64,000 nt of DNA. Source: Clostridium estertheticum. GTDB taxonomy: Bacteria; Bacillota; Clostridia; Clostridiales; Clostridiaceae. Positions 55,920-64,000 of this stretch are shown here, one piece after another. The stretch spans positions 1,488,001-1,552,000 of the forward strand of contig NZ_CP086239.1 of NCBI RefSeq assembly GCF_026650985.1, in the 5' to 3' direction. Each line of letters opens with the position of its first letter. Position 1 is the first letter of the stretch. The translations under genes and the position numbers were made by a program. The notes beneath the pieces are model-generated. The model made no database searches. It was not told the origin of the DNA and saw only the letters and a list, made by a program, of their open reading frames with translations.

Positions 55920-56436
55920 TCATATCACACTCCTTTTTCTTACCTATAATAAGTTTTGCACCTATAACAACTATTACTACACCTATTATTATCTGAGGAG
56001 CCATCCTTGTTACATTTCTTATAACATTATATACATCTCCAGGAATATATCCAGCTAAGCTATTAATAATATTGTCAAAAATTAAGTATCCACCAAGAAG
56101 CACTAATAATATTCCTGAAAACAATGCATGTTTTTTTAATATATCTTTATCTACTTTTACCAGTTCATCAAGAGAAAATAAGTAGTTATCCTCTAAAAGT
56201 AAAAATTCTTCATCAGTTGCATACCTTTTGTTTAAGCAATCAAAAAACGAATAAAACCATATCAACGGTGCAACGAAAAGAATTGGTCCTATAGAAAGAA
56301 AACTCGAAAGAAATATTATGAAGAAAAACATTGTCATTAGTGATAATCCCATCTTCATGAACCCCATATACATGTGCCCAGCCCCAGGCAAAAGTGAAAA
56401 CCCAAAAGTTAAAAATTTATTTTTTTCCTTTTTCAT
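55912..56436 (-). CDS. Membrane protein, TM9/DUF5668-like
   Basis: 174 residues: GAGHMYMGFMKMGLSLM near the N-terminus is the TM2-like pattern, then four hydrophobic segments overall with a charged middle (KRYATDEEFLLLED). It lies behind the anti-sigma gene (overlap 20 bases) and overlaps the next gene, so it is translationally coupled. Function unknown. Confidence 0.7.
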   Translation of the reverse strand: MKKEKNKFLTFGFSLLPGAGHMYMGFMKMGLSLMTMFFFIIFLSSFLSIGPILFVAPLIWFYSFFDCLNKRYATDEEFLLLEDNYLFSLDELVKVDKDILKKHALFSGILLVLLGGYLIFDNIINSLAGYIPGDVYNVIRNVTRMAPQIIIGVVIVVIGAKLIIGKKKECDMND

Positions 56437-56866
56437 TGTCGAATACCTCCATATTAATTATTTTTTTAGAAAAATTGTTAAGACTTGCATTAATTGTGTT
56501 TATTGAGCTTAAACTTATAGGATTTACATCCAATGGTTTATTAGCTATAAAATTTAATGAATTTGAAAAAACAAATATTAATGCTATACTTGCTGCAGTT
56601 ATTACCCTAAGAGAGTAAAATATAAACTGAGTATTACTTTCTTTTTTCTTTTTTATTTTGCTTATCACCTCTTGCTCAAATCCTAAAGGAGCATCCGCAA
56701 GTTCATTATTACTAAAAGCATCTGCTAAAACATCTGCGCAGGTTTCACACAAACATATATGCTCTGACATTAAAACTAGTTCATTATCACTTAGGGAACC
56801 CTCTTTAAACCTTTGTATCAATATTTTAGTTATATGTCCATTTTCATTGAATAATGTACAACTCAC
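56417..56866 (-). CDS. Zinc-binding anti-sigma factor
   Basis: 149 residues from a GTG at 56866 chosen because GGAGG lies 7 bases upstream and it overlaps the sigma stop as GTGA. N-terminal HICLCETC (H-x3-C-x2-C) is the zinc anti-sigma motif, then one membrane segment (about 79-100), then an outside tail. It should hold the ECF sigma factor at the membrane until a signal arrives. Confidence 0.88.
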   Translation of the reverse strand: MSCTLFNENGHITKILIQRFKEGSLSDNELVLMSEHICLCETCADVLADAFSNNELADAPLGFEQEVISKIKKKKESNTQFIFYSLRVITAASIALIFVFSNSLNFIANKPLDVNPISLSSINTINASLNNFSKKIINMEVFDNEKGKK

Positions 56867-57375
56867 ATAAACTCCTCCTTCCATAAATTTTTAAGAAGTT
56901 TTTTTGATCTATAAAGATGGGTTTGCAATGTTTTTAAACTTATCCCTGTATCTTTTGCCATATCTGAGAGTTTAATAGCTTCACAAAAATAATTTACTGC
57001 AACAGTTCTATAAGGCTCTTTTAATCTTTCACATAAATTGTGTATTTTTTTCTTACTACATCTTTCTAAAAGCATATCCTCTGGAGTACCCCCCTTATCT
57101 TTCAAAGATTCAAAATCTTCATCAGACAAGCTAAAAATCACTCTTGCAGGACTTTTAAGAAAGTCTTTGCATTTATTTATAGCAATTCTTGTAATCCAGG
57201 CCTTAAAATTAACTCCATCAAATTTACTATAATTCGTATATGCAGACAAAAATGTTTGTTGTGCCAAATCTTCTGCATCAAAGTAACCCTTAGTAAACGA
57301 TAGACAAATAGTGATGATTAAACGTTCATATTGTTTTATATAGTTTGAAAATTCTTCCTCTTGAATAACCATCAT
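56863..57375 (-). CDS. ECF-type RNA polymerase sigma factor
   Basis: 170 residues. Region 2 near residues 10-75 (FTKGYFDAEDLAQQTFLSAY, FKAWITRIAINKCKDFLKS), and region 4 near 105-160 (EPYRTVAVNYFCEAIKLSD, GISLKTLQTHLYRSKK). First gene of the four-gene operon sigma, anti-sigma and two membrane proteins; the gene ends overlap, a sign of coupled translation. The regulon is unknown; an envelope stress response is typical of this layout. Confidence 0.95.
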   Translation of the reverse strand: MMVIQEEEFSNYIKQYERLIITICLSFTKGYFDAEDLAQQTFLSAYTNYSKFDGVNFKAWITRIAINKCKDFLKSPARVIFSLSDEDFESLKDKGGTPEDMLLERCSKKKIHNLCERLKEPYRTVAVNYFCEAIKLSDMAKDTGISLKTLQTHLYRSKKLLKNLWKEEFM

Positions 57376-57574
57376 CCCCCCCTTTTGTCCCTACACATAA
57401 TATAACGATTAAAAAATAAAAAACACTTCAAATATAAAATAATATATTTTATATTTATATTAATTTTAAAATTGATTGTCCATAAATTTAGCATTAGTAC
57501 ATATAAAATATGCACAAATTTTATTAATATTCATAATATATTAGTAGATATTAATACTATAGGAGTTAAACATA

Positions 57575-57901
57575 ATGAGTAAGAAAGTATCAATTACTCT
57601 ACCAGATCATGTATATAGCCTTGCGTTAAAAAAATCCAAATTAACTCATGGGGAAAATAATTTCTCCGCTTATTTGCGTGAGATAGTATGCAAAGAATTT
57701 ACATCGGATGAGCTTAATATAGAGCTAATAAAACTTAGTGAACCACTATGGCTTGGGATTACAAAGACTGCTGATTATAGATCTACTTGTCAGGTATGTA
57801 AAAATCAAATTTCTCCTGGAGACGTGATTTGTTATACAGACTTAGGATTTCAAGAAGTCTATAAAAATTGGGTCCATAAAAATTGTTGCAGAAAAGAATA
57901 A
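57575..57901 (+). CDS. RHH-like protein with zinc motif
   Basis: 108 residues. N-terminal SKKVSITLPDHVYSLALKKS is a ribbon-helix-helix-like strand and helix; C-terminal CQVC (C75, C78) with HKNCC (C104-105) forms a zinc site. Could be a small DNA-binding regulator. It is plus strand and alone between two minus-strand operons, with its own terminator at 57904-57945. No toxin-like partner is adjacent. Confidence 0.6.
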   Translation: MSKKVSITLPDHVYSLALKKSKLTHGENNFSAYLREIVCKEFTSDELNIELIKLSEPLWLGITKTADYRSTCQVCKNQISPGDVICYTDLGFQEVYKNWVHKNCCRKE

Positions 57902-57903
57902 AA

Positions 57904-57945
57904 TGACTATATCAAAATAATTCAAATAATTATTTTGATATAGTC
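57904..57945 (+). terminator. Terminator, bidirectional
   Basis: 19-bp stem TGACTATATCAAAATAATT with its complement, 4-base loop, T-rich end. Confidence 0.9.
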
Positions 57946-58002
57946 AATCTTTTATTGAAGTCAAATCAAATTTCCGTTTTCCAACTAAAATGTATTAGCT
58001 TT

Positions 58003-59358
58003 CTAATTCTTAAAGCTATGTATAGGTGCGGGAATTCTTCCACCACGATTTATAAAATCGTTACTTGAGAATTCACTTACCTTCATAACTGGAGCACGTC
58101 CAAGAAGTCCACCAAATTCTACTGAGTCCCCAACTTTCTTACCTGGAGCTGGTATTAACCTTGTTGCAGTAGTTTTATTATTAATCATTCCAATTGCACA
58201 CTCATCTGCAATAATTGCTGATATTGTTTCTGCAGAAGTATCTCCTGGAATAGCGATCATATCAAGGCCTACTGAACAAACGCAAGTCATAGCTTCGAGT
58301 TTCTCAATGTTTAAAGCTCCTTTTTCTACGGCTTCAATCATTCCCTCATCCTCACTTACTGGTATAAATGCTCCACTTAAACCACCAACGCAGCCAGAGG
58401 CCATTATTCCACCCTTTTTAACTGCATCATTAAGCATTGCTAGTGCACAAGTTGTTCCATGAGTTCCACATACTTCAAGTCCCATTTCCTCAAGTATTCT
58501 AGCAACACTATCACCTATTGCAGGTGTTGGTGCCAATGATAAATCTACAATACCAAAAGGTACATCTAACCTTTTGGCAGCTTCCATTCCAACTAATTGA
58601 CCCATTCTTGTTATCTTAAATGCAGTTTTCTTTATTACCTCAGCTACAACGCCAAAGTCAGCACCCCTTACTTTTTCGAGGGCAACTTTTACTGTACCAG
58701 GGCCACTTATTCCTACATTTAAAGTACACTCAGGTTCTCCAACTCCGTGGAAAGCTCCTGCCATAAAAGGATTATCATCTACTGCATTTGCAAAGACTAC
58801 GATTTTCGCGCAACCAAGCCCATCACGATCGGCAGTAAGCCTTGCAGCTTCCTTAATAACTTGACCCATTTCGCGAACTCCATCCATATTAATTCCAACC
58901 TTAGAACTTGCAACACTCACAGATGAGCATACTCTCTCTGTAACCCTCATAGCTTCTGGTATAGAAGATATAAGCCTATGATCACCAGTAGTATACCCCT
59001 TATGAATCAATGCAGAAAATCCTCCAATAAAGTTTACTCCTAGTTCATTTGCAATCTTATCAAGCATTATTGCATACTCTACATAGTTTTCATCATTAGA
59101 CGCTCCTGCAATCAAAGAAATTGGAGTAACTGAGATTCTTTTATTTATTATTGGTACTCCATATTCAAGAGCCAAATCATCGCCTACCTTAACTAAGTTT
59201 CCAGCAAGTCTCATAATCTTTTCATAAATTCTAGCCCTAGCTCTTTTACCATCAGAATCACAACAGTCGAGTAGAGATATCCCCATAGTAAGTGTTCTAA
59301 TATCTAACTTTTCATCATCTAACATTTTTACTGTTTCCATTATTTGATTAATATTCAC
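58003..59358 (-). CDS. PFL-family (UPF0210) protein
   Basis: 451 residues of the UPF0210/PFL (DUF711) group, found across anaerobes and archaea next to ACT-domain genes; biochemical role unknown. Typical pieces are [39 protein letters not shown], and [19 protein letters not shown]. Glycyl-radical-like similarity has been proposed for the fold. It is 10 bases after an ACT-domain gene and under a glycine riboswitch, so a tie to glycine or one-carbon metabolism is likely. Confidence 0.9.
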   Translation of the reverse strand: MNINQIMETVKMLDDEKLDIRTLTMGISLLDCCDSDGKRARARIYEKIMRLAGNLVKVGDDLALEYGVPIINKRISVTPISLIAGASNDENYVEYAIMLDKIANELGVNFIGGFSALIHKGYTTGDHRLISSIPEAMRVTERVCSSVSVASSKVGINMDGVREMGQVIKEAARLTADRDGLGCAKIVVFANAVDDNPFMAGAFHGVGEPECTLNVGISGPGTVKVALEKVRGADFGVVAEVIKKTAFKITRMGQLVGMEAAKRLDVPFGIVDLSLAPTPAIGDSVARILEEMGLEVCGTHGTTCALAMLNDAVKKGGIMASGCVGGLSGAFIPVSEDEGMIEAVEKGALNIEKLEAMTCVCSVGLDMIAIPGDTSAETISAIIADECAIGMINNKTTATRLIPAPGKKVGDSVEFGGLLGRAPVMKVSEFSSNDFINRGGRIPAPIHSFKN

Positions 59359-59368
59359 TTTCTACCTC

Positions 59369-59638
59369 CTATACAAGATGCATTGAATTAAATACATCCT
59401 CATGTTGCATTTTTATTGAAACTTTTAACTCTTTACCCATCGTAATTAATAATTCGCTTAGTTCCTTTGAAGAAATATTAATATTAGCTAAATCCACAAG
59501 CATTACCATAGTAAAAAATTCTTGCATAATAGTTTGACTAATGTCTAAAATATTAGCATTTTTTTCAAATAATAAATTGGATACATTTGCAATGATACCT
59601 ACTCTATCTTTCCCAATTACAGTTAATACAGCCTTCAT
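59369..59638 (-). CDS. ACT-domain protein (UPF0237)
   Basis: 89 residues, one ACT domain, MKAVLTVIGKDRVGIIANVS then LFEKNANILDISQTIMQEFF. ACT domains bind amino acids; the partner is the PFL protein. First gene of the operon. AGGAGG ribosome site just upstream of the ATG. Confidence 0.93.
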   Translation of the reverse strand: MKAVLTVIGKDRVGIIANVSNLLFEKNANILDISQTIMQEFFTMVMLVDLANINISSKELSELLITMGKELKVSIKMQHEDVFNSMHLV

Positions 59639-59661
59639 TTTTCTCCTCCTTTTTTAATCAC

Positions 59662-59690
59662 AAAAAAAAGCCGAATAGATAATACTCGAC
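59662..59690 (-). terminator. Terminator of the glycine riboswitch
   Basis: GTCGAGTA/TATTCGGC stem with G-U pairs, 5-base loop, then T8 on the minus strand; lies between the aptamer and the ACT gene. Confidence 0.82.
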
Positions 59691-59707
59691 CCTTGAAATC
59701 AATATTA

Positions 59708-59875
59708 TCCCCTGTCCTTTTACCTGAGAGTTTCACTAGTTTTCACAAGCTTGCTCCTTCGGTGCTCAATTCGAGTCTCTCCAAGGGCTCGTCCTATAAC
59801 AGTCATATCCGTGCGGTACCTAAAAGATTTACTTTTTTGGTGTATAGATATTCTATACTCTTCTGCTATAATCAT
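59708..59875 (-). ncRNA. Tandem glycine riboswitch
   Basis: The downstream aptamer (59708-59795) has the full consensus on the minus strand: TTGGAGAGACTCG, CACCGAAGGAGCAAG, AACTCTCAGGTAAAAGGACA. The upstream half (about 59797-59875) has GCAGAAGAG, CACCAAAAAAGTAAATC, TTTTAGGTACCGCACGG and leads into AGGACGAGCC, which fits the first aptamer of a tandem pair though it is weaker. Expression of the ACT and PFL genes should respond to glycine. Confidence 0.88.
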
Positions 59876-59906
59876 CCGAACTATTTAGTTGTAAGTTATT
59901 ATTGTT

Positions 59907-59935
59907 ATAATAACAGTTTTACTAACTAATATCAA
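59907..59935 (-). promoter_or_regulatory. Promoter for the glycine riboswitch
   Basis: Minus strand TTGATA, 17-base spacer, TATTAT, about 25 bases before the first aptamer. Confidence 0.75.
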
Positions 59936-59968
59936 CATATTATATTAATTTCTCTATTTAGGACATTA

Positions 59969-59995
59969 AAAAAGATGCCTCTAAAGGCACCTTTT
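59969..59995 (-). terminator. lon terminator
   Basis: AAAAGGTGCCT and AGGCATCTTTT arms, 4-base loop, T-rich end. Confidence 0.85.
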
Positions 59996-60004
59996 AAGAA
60001 TATC

Positions 60005-62392
60005 TTATATTTGATTTGCTTTAATCTTTATTTCTGACGAAATACTTGGATTAAATACATGTTCTATTCTAGGTAGCGATATTCCTAGTGTTTCACGAAG
60101 AACATCCTCTACTGTTTCTACCGTTTTAATAGTTAACAAACTTCTAACTTCTTCAGGCACATCCTTTAGGTCAACTAAATTCTCCTTAGGAATTAATATT
60201 TTTGTTATACCTGCCCTTTGAGCTCCAATTAACTTTTCCTTAAGTCCACCAATTGGTAGTACTGCTCCTCTTAAAGTTATTTCTCCTGTCATTGCAAGTT
60301 TTGGATCCACCTTTATTCCTGTAACCAATGACGCAAGTGCAGTGAACAATGTAATTCCAGCTGATGGACCATCTTTAGGAACAGATCCTGATGGAACATG
60401 AATATGAAGATCTCTTTCCTTAAAGTTTATAGAATTCATTGGTAACCTTGATTTAAGTAAACTTAAAGATATCCTTGCAGACTCCTTCATAACATCTCCT
60501 AGTTGTCCTGTTAATATAACTTGTCCACTTCCTAACATGTCCGTAGCTTCAATGAAAAGTATTTCTCCACCTACAGATGTCCATGCAAGTCCTGTAACTA
60601 CCCCTGGTGGATTATCCTTTTGAGCCTTATCATGACTTGAAACTTTTCTACCAAGTAAATCGTCTAACTCACTTTCAGTAACAATAAATGGTAACTCTCC
60701 TTTATGTGATACAATTTTTTCTGAAGTAATTCTTGCAAGCGTAGCTAGTTGTTTTTTCAATCCACGAACACCAGCTTCCATGGTATATTCACTAATTATC
60801 TTTTGCAAAGCTCCATCTTCAATAACTAACTGTTCTTTATTTAACCCATGTTCTTCAAGTGTTTCAGGTATTAAATGGTTTTTTCCAATATGGAATTTTT
60901 CATTCATAGTATAACTAGATATCTGGATTATCTCCATTCTATCAAGTAATGGTCTTGGAATGTCACCAATCGAATTAGCTGTTGCTATAAAAAACACTTC
61001 AGATAAATCATAAGGTAAATCCAAATAATGATCTGTAAAGCTGTTATTTTGCTCTGGATCTAATACCTCTAGTAATGCGCTGGCTGGATCTCCATTATAG
61101 CCAGTCATTAGCTTATCCACCTCATCTAAAACCATAACTGGATTTATTTCTCCTGCTTTTTTTATGCTTTGAATAATTCTTCCTGGCATTGCGCCAATGT
61201 AAGTTCTTCTATGTCCTCTTATTTCAGCTTCATCACGTATTCCACCTAAACTTAATCTTATATATTTCCTATCTAGTGCCTGTGCAATACTTTTACCTAA
61301 ACTAGTTTTACCAGTACCTGGAGGTCCAACTAATAATAAAATAGAACCTTTTTTATCTTTTTTAAGCTGCATAACCGCTAAATGTTGTATTATCCTATCC
61401 TTAACCTTATCAAGTCCATAATGCTGTTCATCTAGTATTCTCCTTGCTTCTCCTAAATTAATAACTTTTGGTTCAGACTTTTTCCAAGGAAGTTTTACTA
61501 ATAAATCTAAATAATTACGTACAATATTATATTCAGCGCTATTCTCGCTTTGTCTTTCTAATTTTTCAAGTTCATCTAAAGCAGCGCTTTTTATTTCAGC
61601 TGGCATTTGAGCCTCTTCAATTTTATCTATAAAAGTTTTATCTTTCTTAGCACTCTCACTTTTTCCTTCATCTAATTCTGTTTGAATCGCCTTTAATTGA
61701 TCTCTTAATACTGATTCTCTATATCCTTTATTAGCTTTCTGAGTGAATTTTTCTGCCATCTCCAGTTGCAACTTGAGAGCTTCCTTTTGTTTTAAGATGT
61801 AATCCATAAACTTAAGGCTTCTATCTTTTAATGATTTAATTTTAATTAACTCATACTTTTCTTCGTTTGTTAGTGGCATGAATTGAGTAAGATGAGCCAT
61901 TAGTGCATTTAACTCCTTTTGATCTTCTATCATCTTCATAAACTGGTCTGATCCCTTAAATCTTTCACTAACCTCACGAGTAACCTTCTTAATGCATTCA
62001 ATCATTTCTTCTTGACCTTTTTCATTAAGATCAATAATATCTGGTATTACCTCAAATTCTACACGTATAAAACCACTTTCAATAATAAGTTCATTAATTT
62101 CAACCCTATCTAAAGTTTTAATTTTCACCTGATATCCTTTTTCTGTTTTCTCAACTTCATTTACATGAAATGAAACGCCAACTCTATGGAAATCTTCTCC
62201 TTTTAACTGATTCTGGTTAAAGTTTTGTTTTAAAGGTAAAGCGATACTAAATTGTTGCTCATCATCTAAATTTTTAAGTTCTTCTTCACTAATTTTATTT
62301 AATTTTAAAGTATACTCCATTCCTGGTAATAAAACTATATCTGCTACAGGAATTACCATTCCCTCTTTATTTTTTCTATCTAAACTCATCAT
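60005..62392 (-). CDS. lon: ATP-dependent Lon protease
   Basis: About 795 residues. N-terminal substrate-binding domain (about 1-190, LVLLPGMEYTLKL-like lead-in), coiled coil, AAA+ with Walker A GPPGTGKTS and Walker B VLDEVDK, and the C-terminal protease with the Ser/Lys dyad in KDGPSAGIT and GGLKEKLIGA. It degrades misfolded and regulatory proteins. Start at 62392 (MMSLDRK), 8 bases after AAAGGA; an earlier ATG (62401) or a TTG are alternatives. The tetR gene lies just upstream, so it may be regulated by it. Confidence 0.95.
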   Translation of the reverse strand: MMSLDRKNKEGMVIPVADIVLLPGMEYTLKLNKISEEELKNLDDEQQFSIALPLKQNFNQNQLKGEDFHRVGVSFHVNEVEKTEKGYQVKIKTLDRVEINELIIESGFIRVEFEVIPDIIDLNEKGQEEMIECIKKVTREVSERFKGSDQFMKMIEDQKELNALMAHLTQFMPLTNEEKYELIKIKSLKDRSLKFMDYILKQKEALKLQLEMAEKFTQKANKGYRESVLRDQLKAIQTELDEGKSESAKKDKTFIDKIEEAQMPAEIKSAALDELEKLERQSENSAEYNIVRNYLDLLVKLPWKKSEPKVINLGEARRILDEQHYGLDKVKDRIIQHLAVMQLKKDKKGSILLLVGPPGTGKTSLGKSIAQALDRKYIRLSLGGIRDEAEIRGHRRTYIGAMPGRIIQSIKKAGEINPVMVLDEVDKLMTGYNGDPASALLEVLDPEQNNSFTDHYLDLPYDLSEVFFIATANSIGDIPRPLLDRMEIIQISSYTMNEKFHIGKNHLIPETLEEHGLNKEQLVIEDGALQKIISEYTMEAGVRGLKKQLATLARITSEKIVSHKGELPFIVTESELDDLLGRKVSSHDKAQKDNPPGVVTGLAWTSVGGEILFIEATDMLGSGQVILTGQLGDVMKESARISLSLLKSRLPMNSINFKERDLHIHVPSGSVPKDGPSAGITLFTALASLVTGIKVDPKLAMTGEITLRGAVLPIGGLKEKLIGAQRAGITKILIPKENLVDLKDVPEEVRSLLTIKTVETVEDVLRETLGISLPRIEHVFNPSISSEIKIKANQI

Positions 62393-62425
62393 TATAATCA
62401 TCCTTTCTTTCAATATTATTCATAA

Positions 62426-62440
62426 GTGAATGTTCGTTTA
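62426..62440. promoter_or_regulatory. Second TetR-type operator candidate
   Basis: GTGAATGTTCGTTTA, 13 of 15 matches to the operator in the tetR promoter (63032-63046). Lies between the tetR stop and lon start. Confidence 0.5.
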
Positions 62441-62441
62441 A

Positions 62442-63005
62442 TTAAGCTAACAAAGCATCCTGTATTATTGTAATCAACTCTTTTAGTAAATCATCCCTTT
62501 CAACTTCTCCAATGCATTGGTTACTCGCAATAGACTTTATTGGAAAAAAAAGTATTGCTATCAAATTATCATTTTGAATATCCTTAAGCACTCTTTGCTG
62601 CTTCATTTCCTCAAACAAATTATTAAGATTTTTTATGCCTTTTCTATCTAAGCAATGGCAAGCTAAGGCCGGACAACTGGAAAATTGATCTACAAAATGA
62701 AATATCTCTCCATTCTCTTTGATGTAAGTATAATATCCTCTGACCAGTATTTCAATAAGTTCATGTCCATCCATATTCTTATAAACCATACTAAGCAAAT
62801 AATCAAATATTTCTTCAGAATATTCATAATATATATCTTGAAACATAATTTCTTTATTCTCGTAATAAATATAAACAGTAGCTGGGGAAACCCCTGCCTC
62901 TTTTGCGATTTTTGAAATAGAAGTACCATGAAAACCTAATTCAAGTATTAGTTTAACAACTGCTTCCTTTATACTTTTCTCTTTTTCATCATCTTTTCTT
63001 CTCAT
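62442..63005 (-). CDS. TetR-family regulator
   Basis: 187 residues: N-terminal HTH (about 20-50; GTSISKIAKEAGVSPATVYI then YYENKEIMF) and a helical C-terminal ligand domain. A motif identical in form to TetR operators lies inside its own promoter and before lon, indicating autoregulation and perhaps lon control. The ligand is unknown. The MATE efflux gene 120 bases upstream runs in the same direction and could also be in its regulon. Confidence 0.93.
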   Translation of the reverse strand: MRRKDDEKEKSIKEAVVKLILELGFHGTSISKIAKEAGVSPATVYIYYENKEIMFQDIYYEYSEEIFDYLLSMVYKNMDGHELIEILVRGYYTYIKENGEIFHFVDQFSSCPALACHCLDRKGIKNLNNLFEEMKQQRVLKDIQNDNLIAILFFPIKSIASNQCIGEVERDDLLKELITIIQDALLA

Positions 63006-63027
63006 CTAAACACCTCTACTAATTTCT

Positions 63028-63056
63028 ATAATAAACGATCATTCATTTATTGTCAA
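63028..63056 (-). promoter_or_regulatory. tetR promoter with internal operator
   Basis: Minus strand TTGACA, 17-base spacer, TATTAT, with the operator ATGAATGATCGTTTA (63032-63046) filling the spacer. A repressor bound there would block RNA polymerase. Confidence 0.8.
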
Positions 63057-63127
63057 GTGGCATTTTACTATTCTTGTGTATTTTTAAAATATTTTATTAT
63101 ATTCTAGGTATACTGTCAAGAATATTT

Positions 63128-64000
63128 TTACAATACAGAACTGTTCCTTAATTTTTTAATACTCCTAACAAGAAAAAATGCAGTAAGTGCTGTTGCAATC
63201 AAATCAGCACAAGGTTGTGAAAACCATAATCCATCTAATTTAAGAAATAATGGGAGTATAAGGATAATGGGTATTAAAACTATGACTTGTCTTAAAACAC
63301 TTAAAATCATTGATGTTTTTGCCTCATTTATGGCTTGAAAATAACTTGCACCTAAAATTTGAAATCCTAAAATAGGTAAAACCATTAAATCAATCCTAAG
63401 TCCATGTGCACCTAATTTTATTAATTCAGGATTATTACCTACAAATATTGTTATAAGTTGATTTGCAAATAGTTGCACAACAATAAACCCAATTACAGCA
63501 ATACAAGTTCCAAAAATTATGGCGAGCTTTAAAATTTTAAAAACTCTATCATACAATTTAGCCCCATAATTATATCCTATTATAGGCTGTATACCTTGAC
63601 TAATACCAACTATGGGCATAAAAATAAGCATTGATATACTATTTAATATCCCCATTGCAGCAACTGCAAGATCCCCTCCATAAATTAAAAGACCTTTATT
63701 ATACAAAATAGCTACAAGGCTTGAAGCTATTTGCATAGAAAACGGCGCTACCCCAATAGCAAAAATATCATTTACAATATATTTATTAAGCTTTAAGTTA
63801 GTTTTCTTTAATTTAAGTACGCTTCCACTGTTTTTCGCTGTAAAATATCTAAGTACCAATAAAGTATTAAAAGCTTGAGAAATTACAGTTGCTATTGCAG
63901 CACCTTGAATTCCCATTTTAAATACAAATATAAATATTGGATCTAATATAATATTAATAATTGCGCCAAACATCATTGTAAGCATTGCCATTTTAGGATT
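63128..64000 (-). CDS. MATE-family efflux transporter, C-terminal part
   Basis: The last 290 or so residues of a MATE exporter; the N-terminal half is outside the window. Reads NPKMAMLTMMFGAIINIILD then PIFIFVF, a conserved segment near the middle of the family, then six or more membrane helices including GISQGIQPIIGYNYGAKLYD. MATE proteins export drugs or organic cations using Na+ or H+. Sits upstream of tetR. Confidence 0.93.
   Translation of the reverse strand, partial: NPKMAMLTMMFGAIINIILDPIFIFVFKMGIQGAAIATVISQAFNTLLVLRYFTAKNSGSVLKLKKTNLKLNKYIVNDIFAIGVAPFSMQIASSLVAILYNKGLLIYGGDLAVAAMGILNSISMLIFMPIVGISQGIQPIIGYNYGAKLYDRVFKILKLAIIFGTCIAVIGFIVVQLFANQLITIFVGNNPELIKLGAHGLRIDLMVLPILGFQILGASYFQAINEAKTSMILSVLRQVIVLIPIILILPLFLKLDGLWFSQPCADLIATALTAFFLVRSIKKLRNSSVL

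Noticed and set aside
57575-57901. Ribbon-helix-helix protein as the antitoxin of a toxin-antitoxin pair
   Set aside because: No small toxin-like gene is adjacent on the same strand.

Overview
The window is AT-rich DNA from a low-GC Gram-positive anaerobe, most likely a Clostridium. The signs are strong AGGAGG ribosome sites, TTGACA/TATAAT promoters, S-box and glycine riboswitches, a LevR-type PTS activator working with a sigma-54 promoter, clostridial Amt/GlnK and NADP-glutamate dehydrogenase genes, and an ATP-dependent Lon protease. I cannot name the species. No rRNA, tRNA or CRISPR array was seen.

Layout. 0-7 kb: nitrogen assimilation, with three ammonium transporter genes (one cut by the window edge), two nearly identical glnK genes and gdhA. 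7-13.5 kb: a beta-glucoside PTS operon (EIIB, EIIC, EIIA, GH1 glycosidase) behind a clear -24/-12 promoter, next to its sigma-54 activator. 13.7-23 kb: sulfur amino acid supply, with a polar amino acid ABC transporter, a Cys/Met-metabolism PLP enzyme, two M20 amidohydrolases and a D-aminoacylase-like enzyme. Two SAM riboswitches stand back to back; one drives the amidohydrolase side and the other drives metN.

23.2-42.1 kb is an accessory island that has destroyed the metNIQ methionine importer. metN is intact, metI stops after about 57 codons, and the last 24-odd codons of metQ reappear at 42.1 kb on the far side. From left to right the island holds a degraded nuclease gene, an IS3-family element whose transposase gene carries a group II intron, a Gabija-like operon (UvrD-type helicase, OLD/TOPRIM ATPase) with an extra GIY-YIG nuclease gene that has a one-base frameshift, a SAP-domain protein, a PLD-nuclease plus DUF3800 gene pair, an HNH nuclease, a zinc-ribbon/restriction-type nuclease, fragments of transposase and other genes, and a Tn554-type recombinase remnant at the right edge. 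It looks like a defence island built up by repeated insertion.

42.3-64 kb is ordinary chromosome: lrp-aspA, msrB, a zinc-ribbon membrane protein, the livKHMGF branched-chain amino acid importer, a ParB-like gene, a CheX-like/CheY pair, an amidase and FG-GAP-like pair, an ECF sigma/anti-sigma operon, an ACT-domain plus PFL-family pair under a glycine riboswitch, tetR-lon, and a MATE efflux gene that runs off the end. Nearly all genes here are on the minus strand.

The best leads are the three-gene Gabija variant, the PLD/DUF3800 pair, the zinc-ribbon nuclease present as one intact and one decayed copy, the metNIQ disruption, and the divergent SAM riboswitches. Function assignments rest on motifs I can read in the translations; no database search was run.
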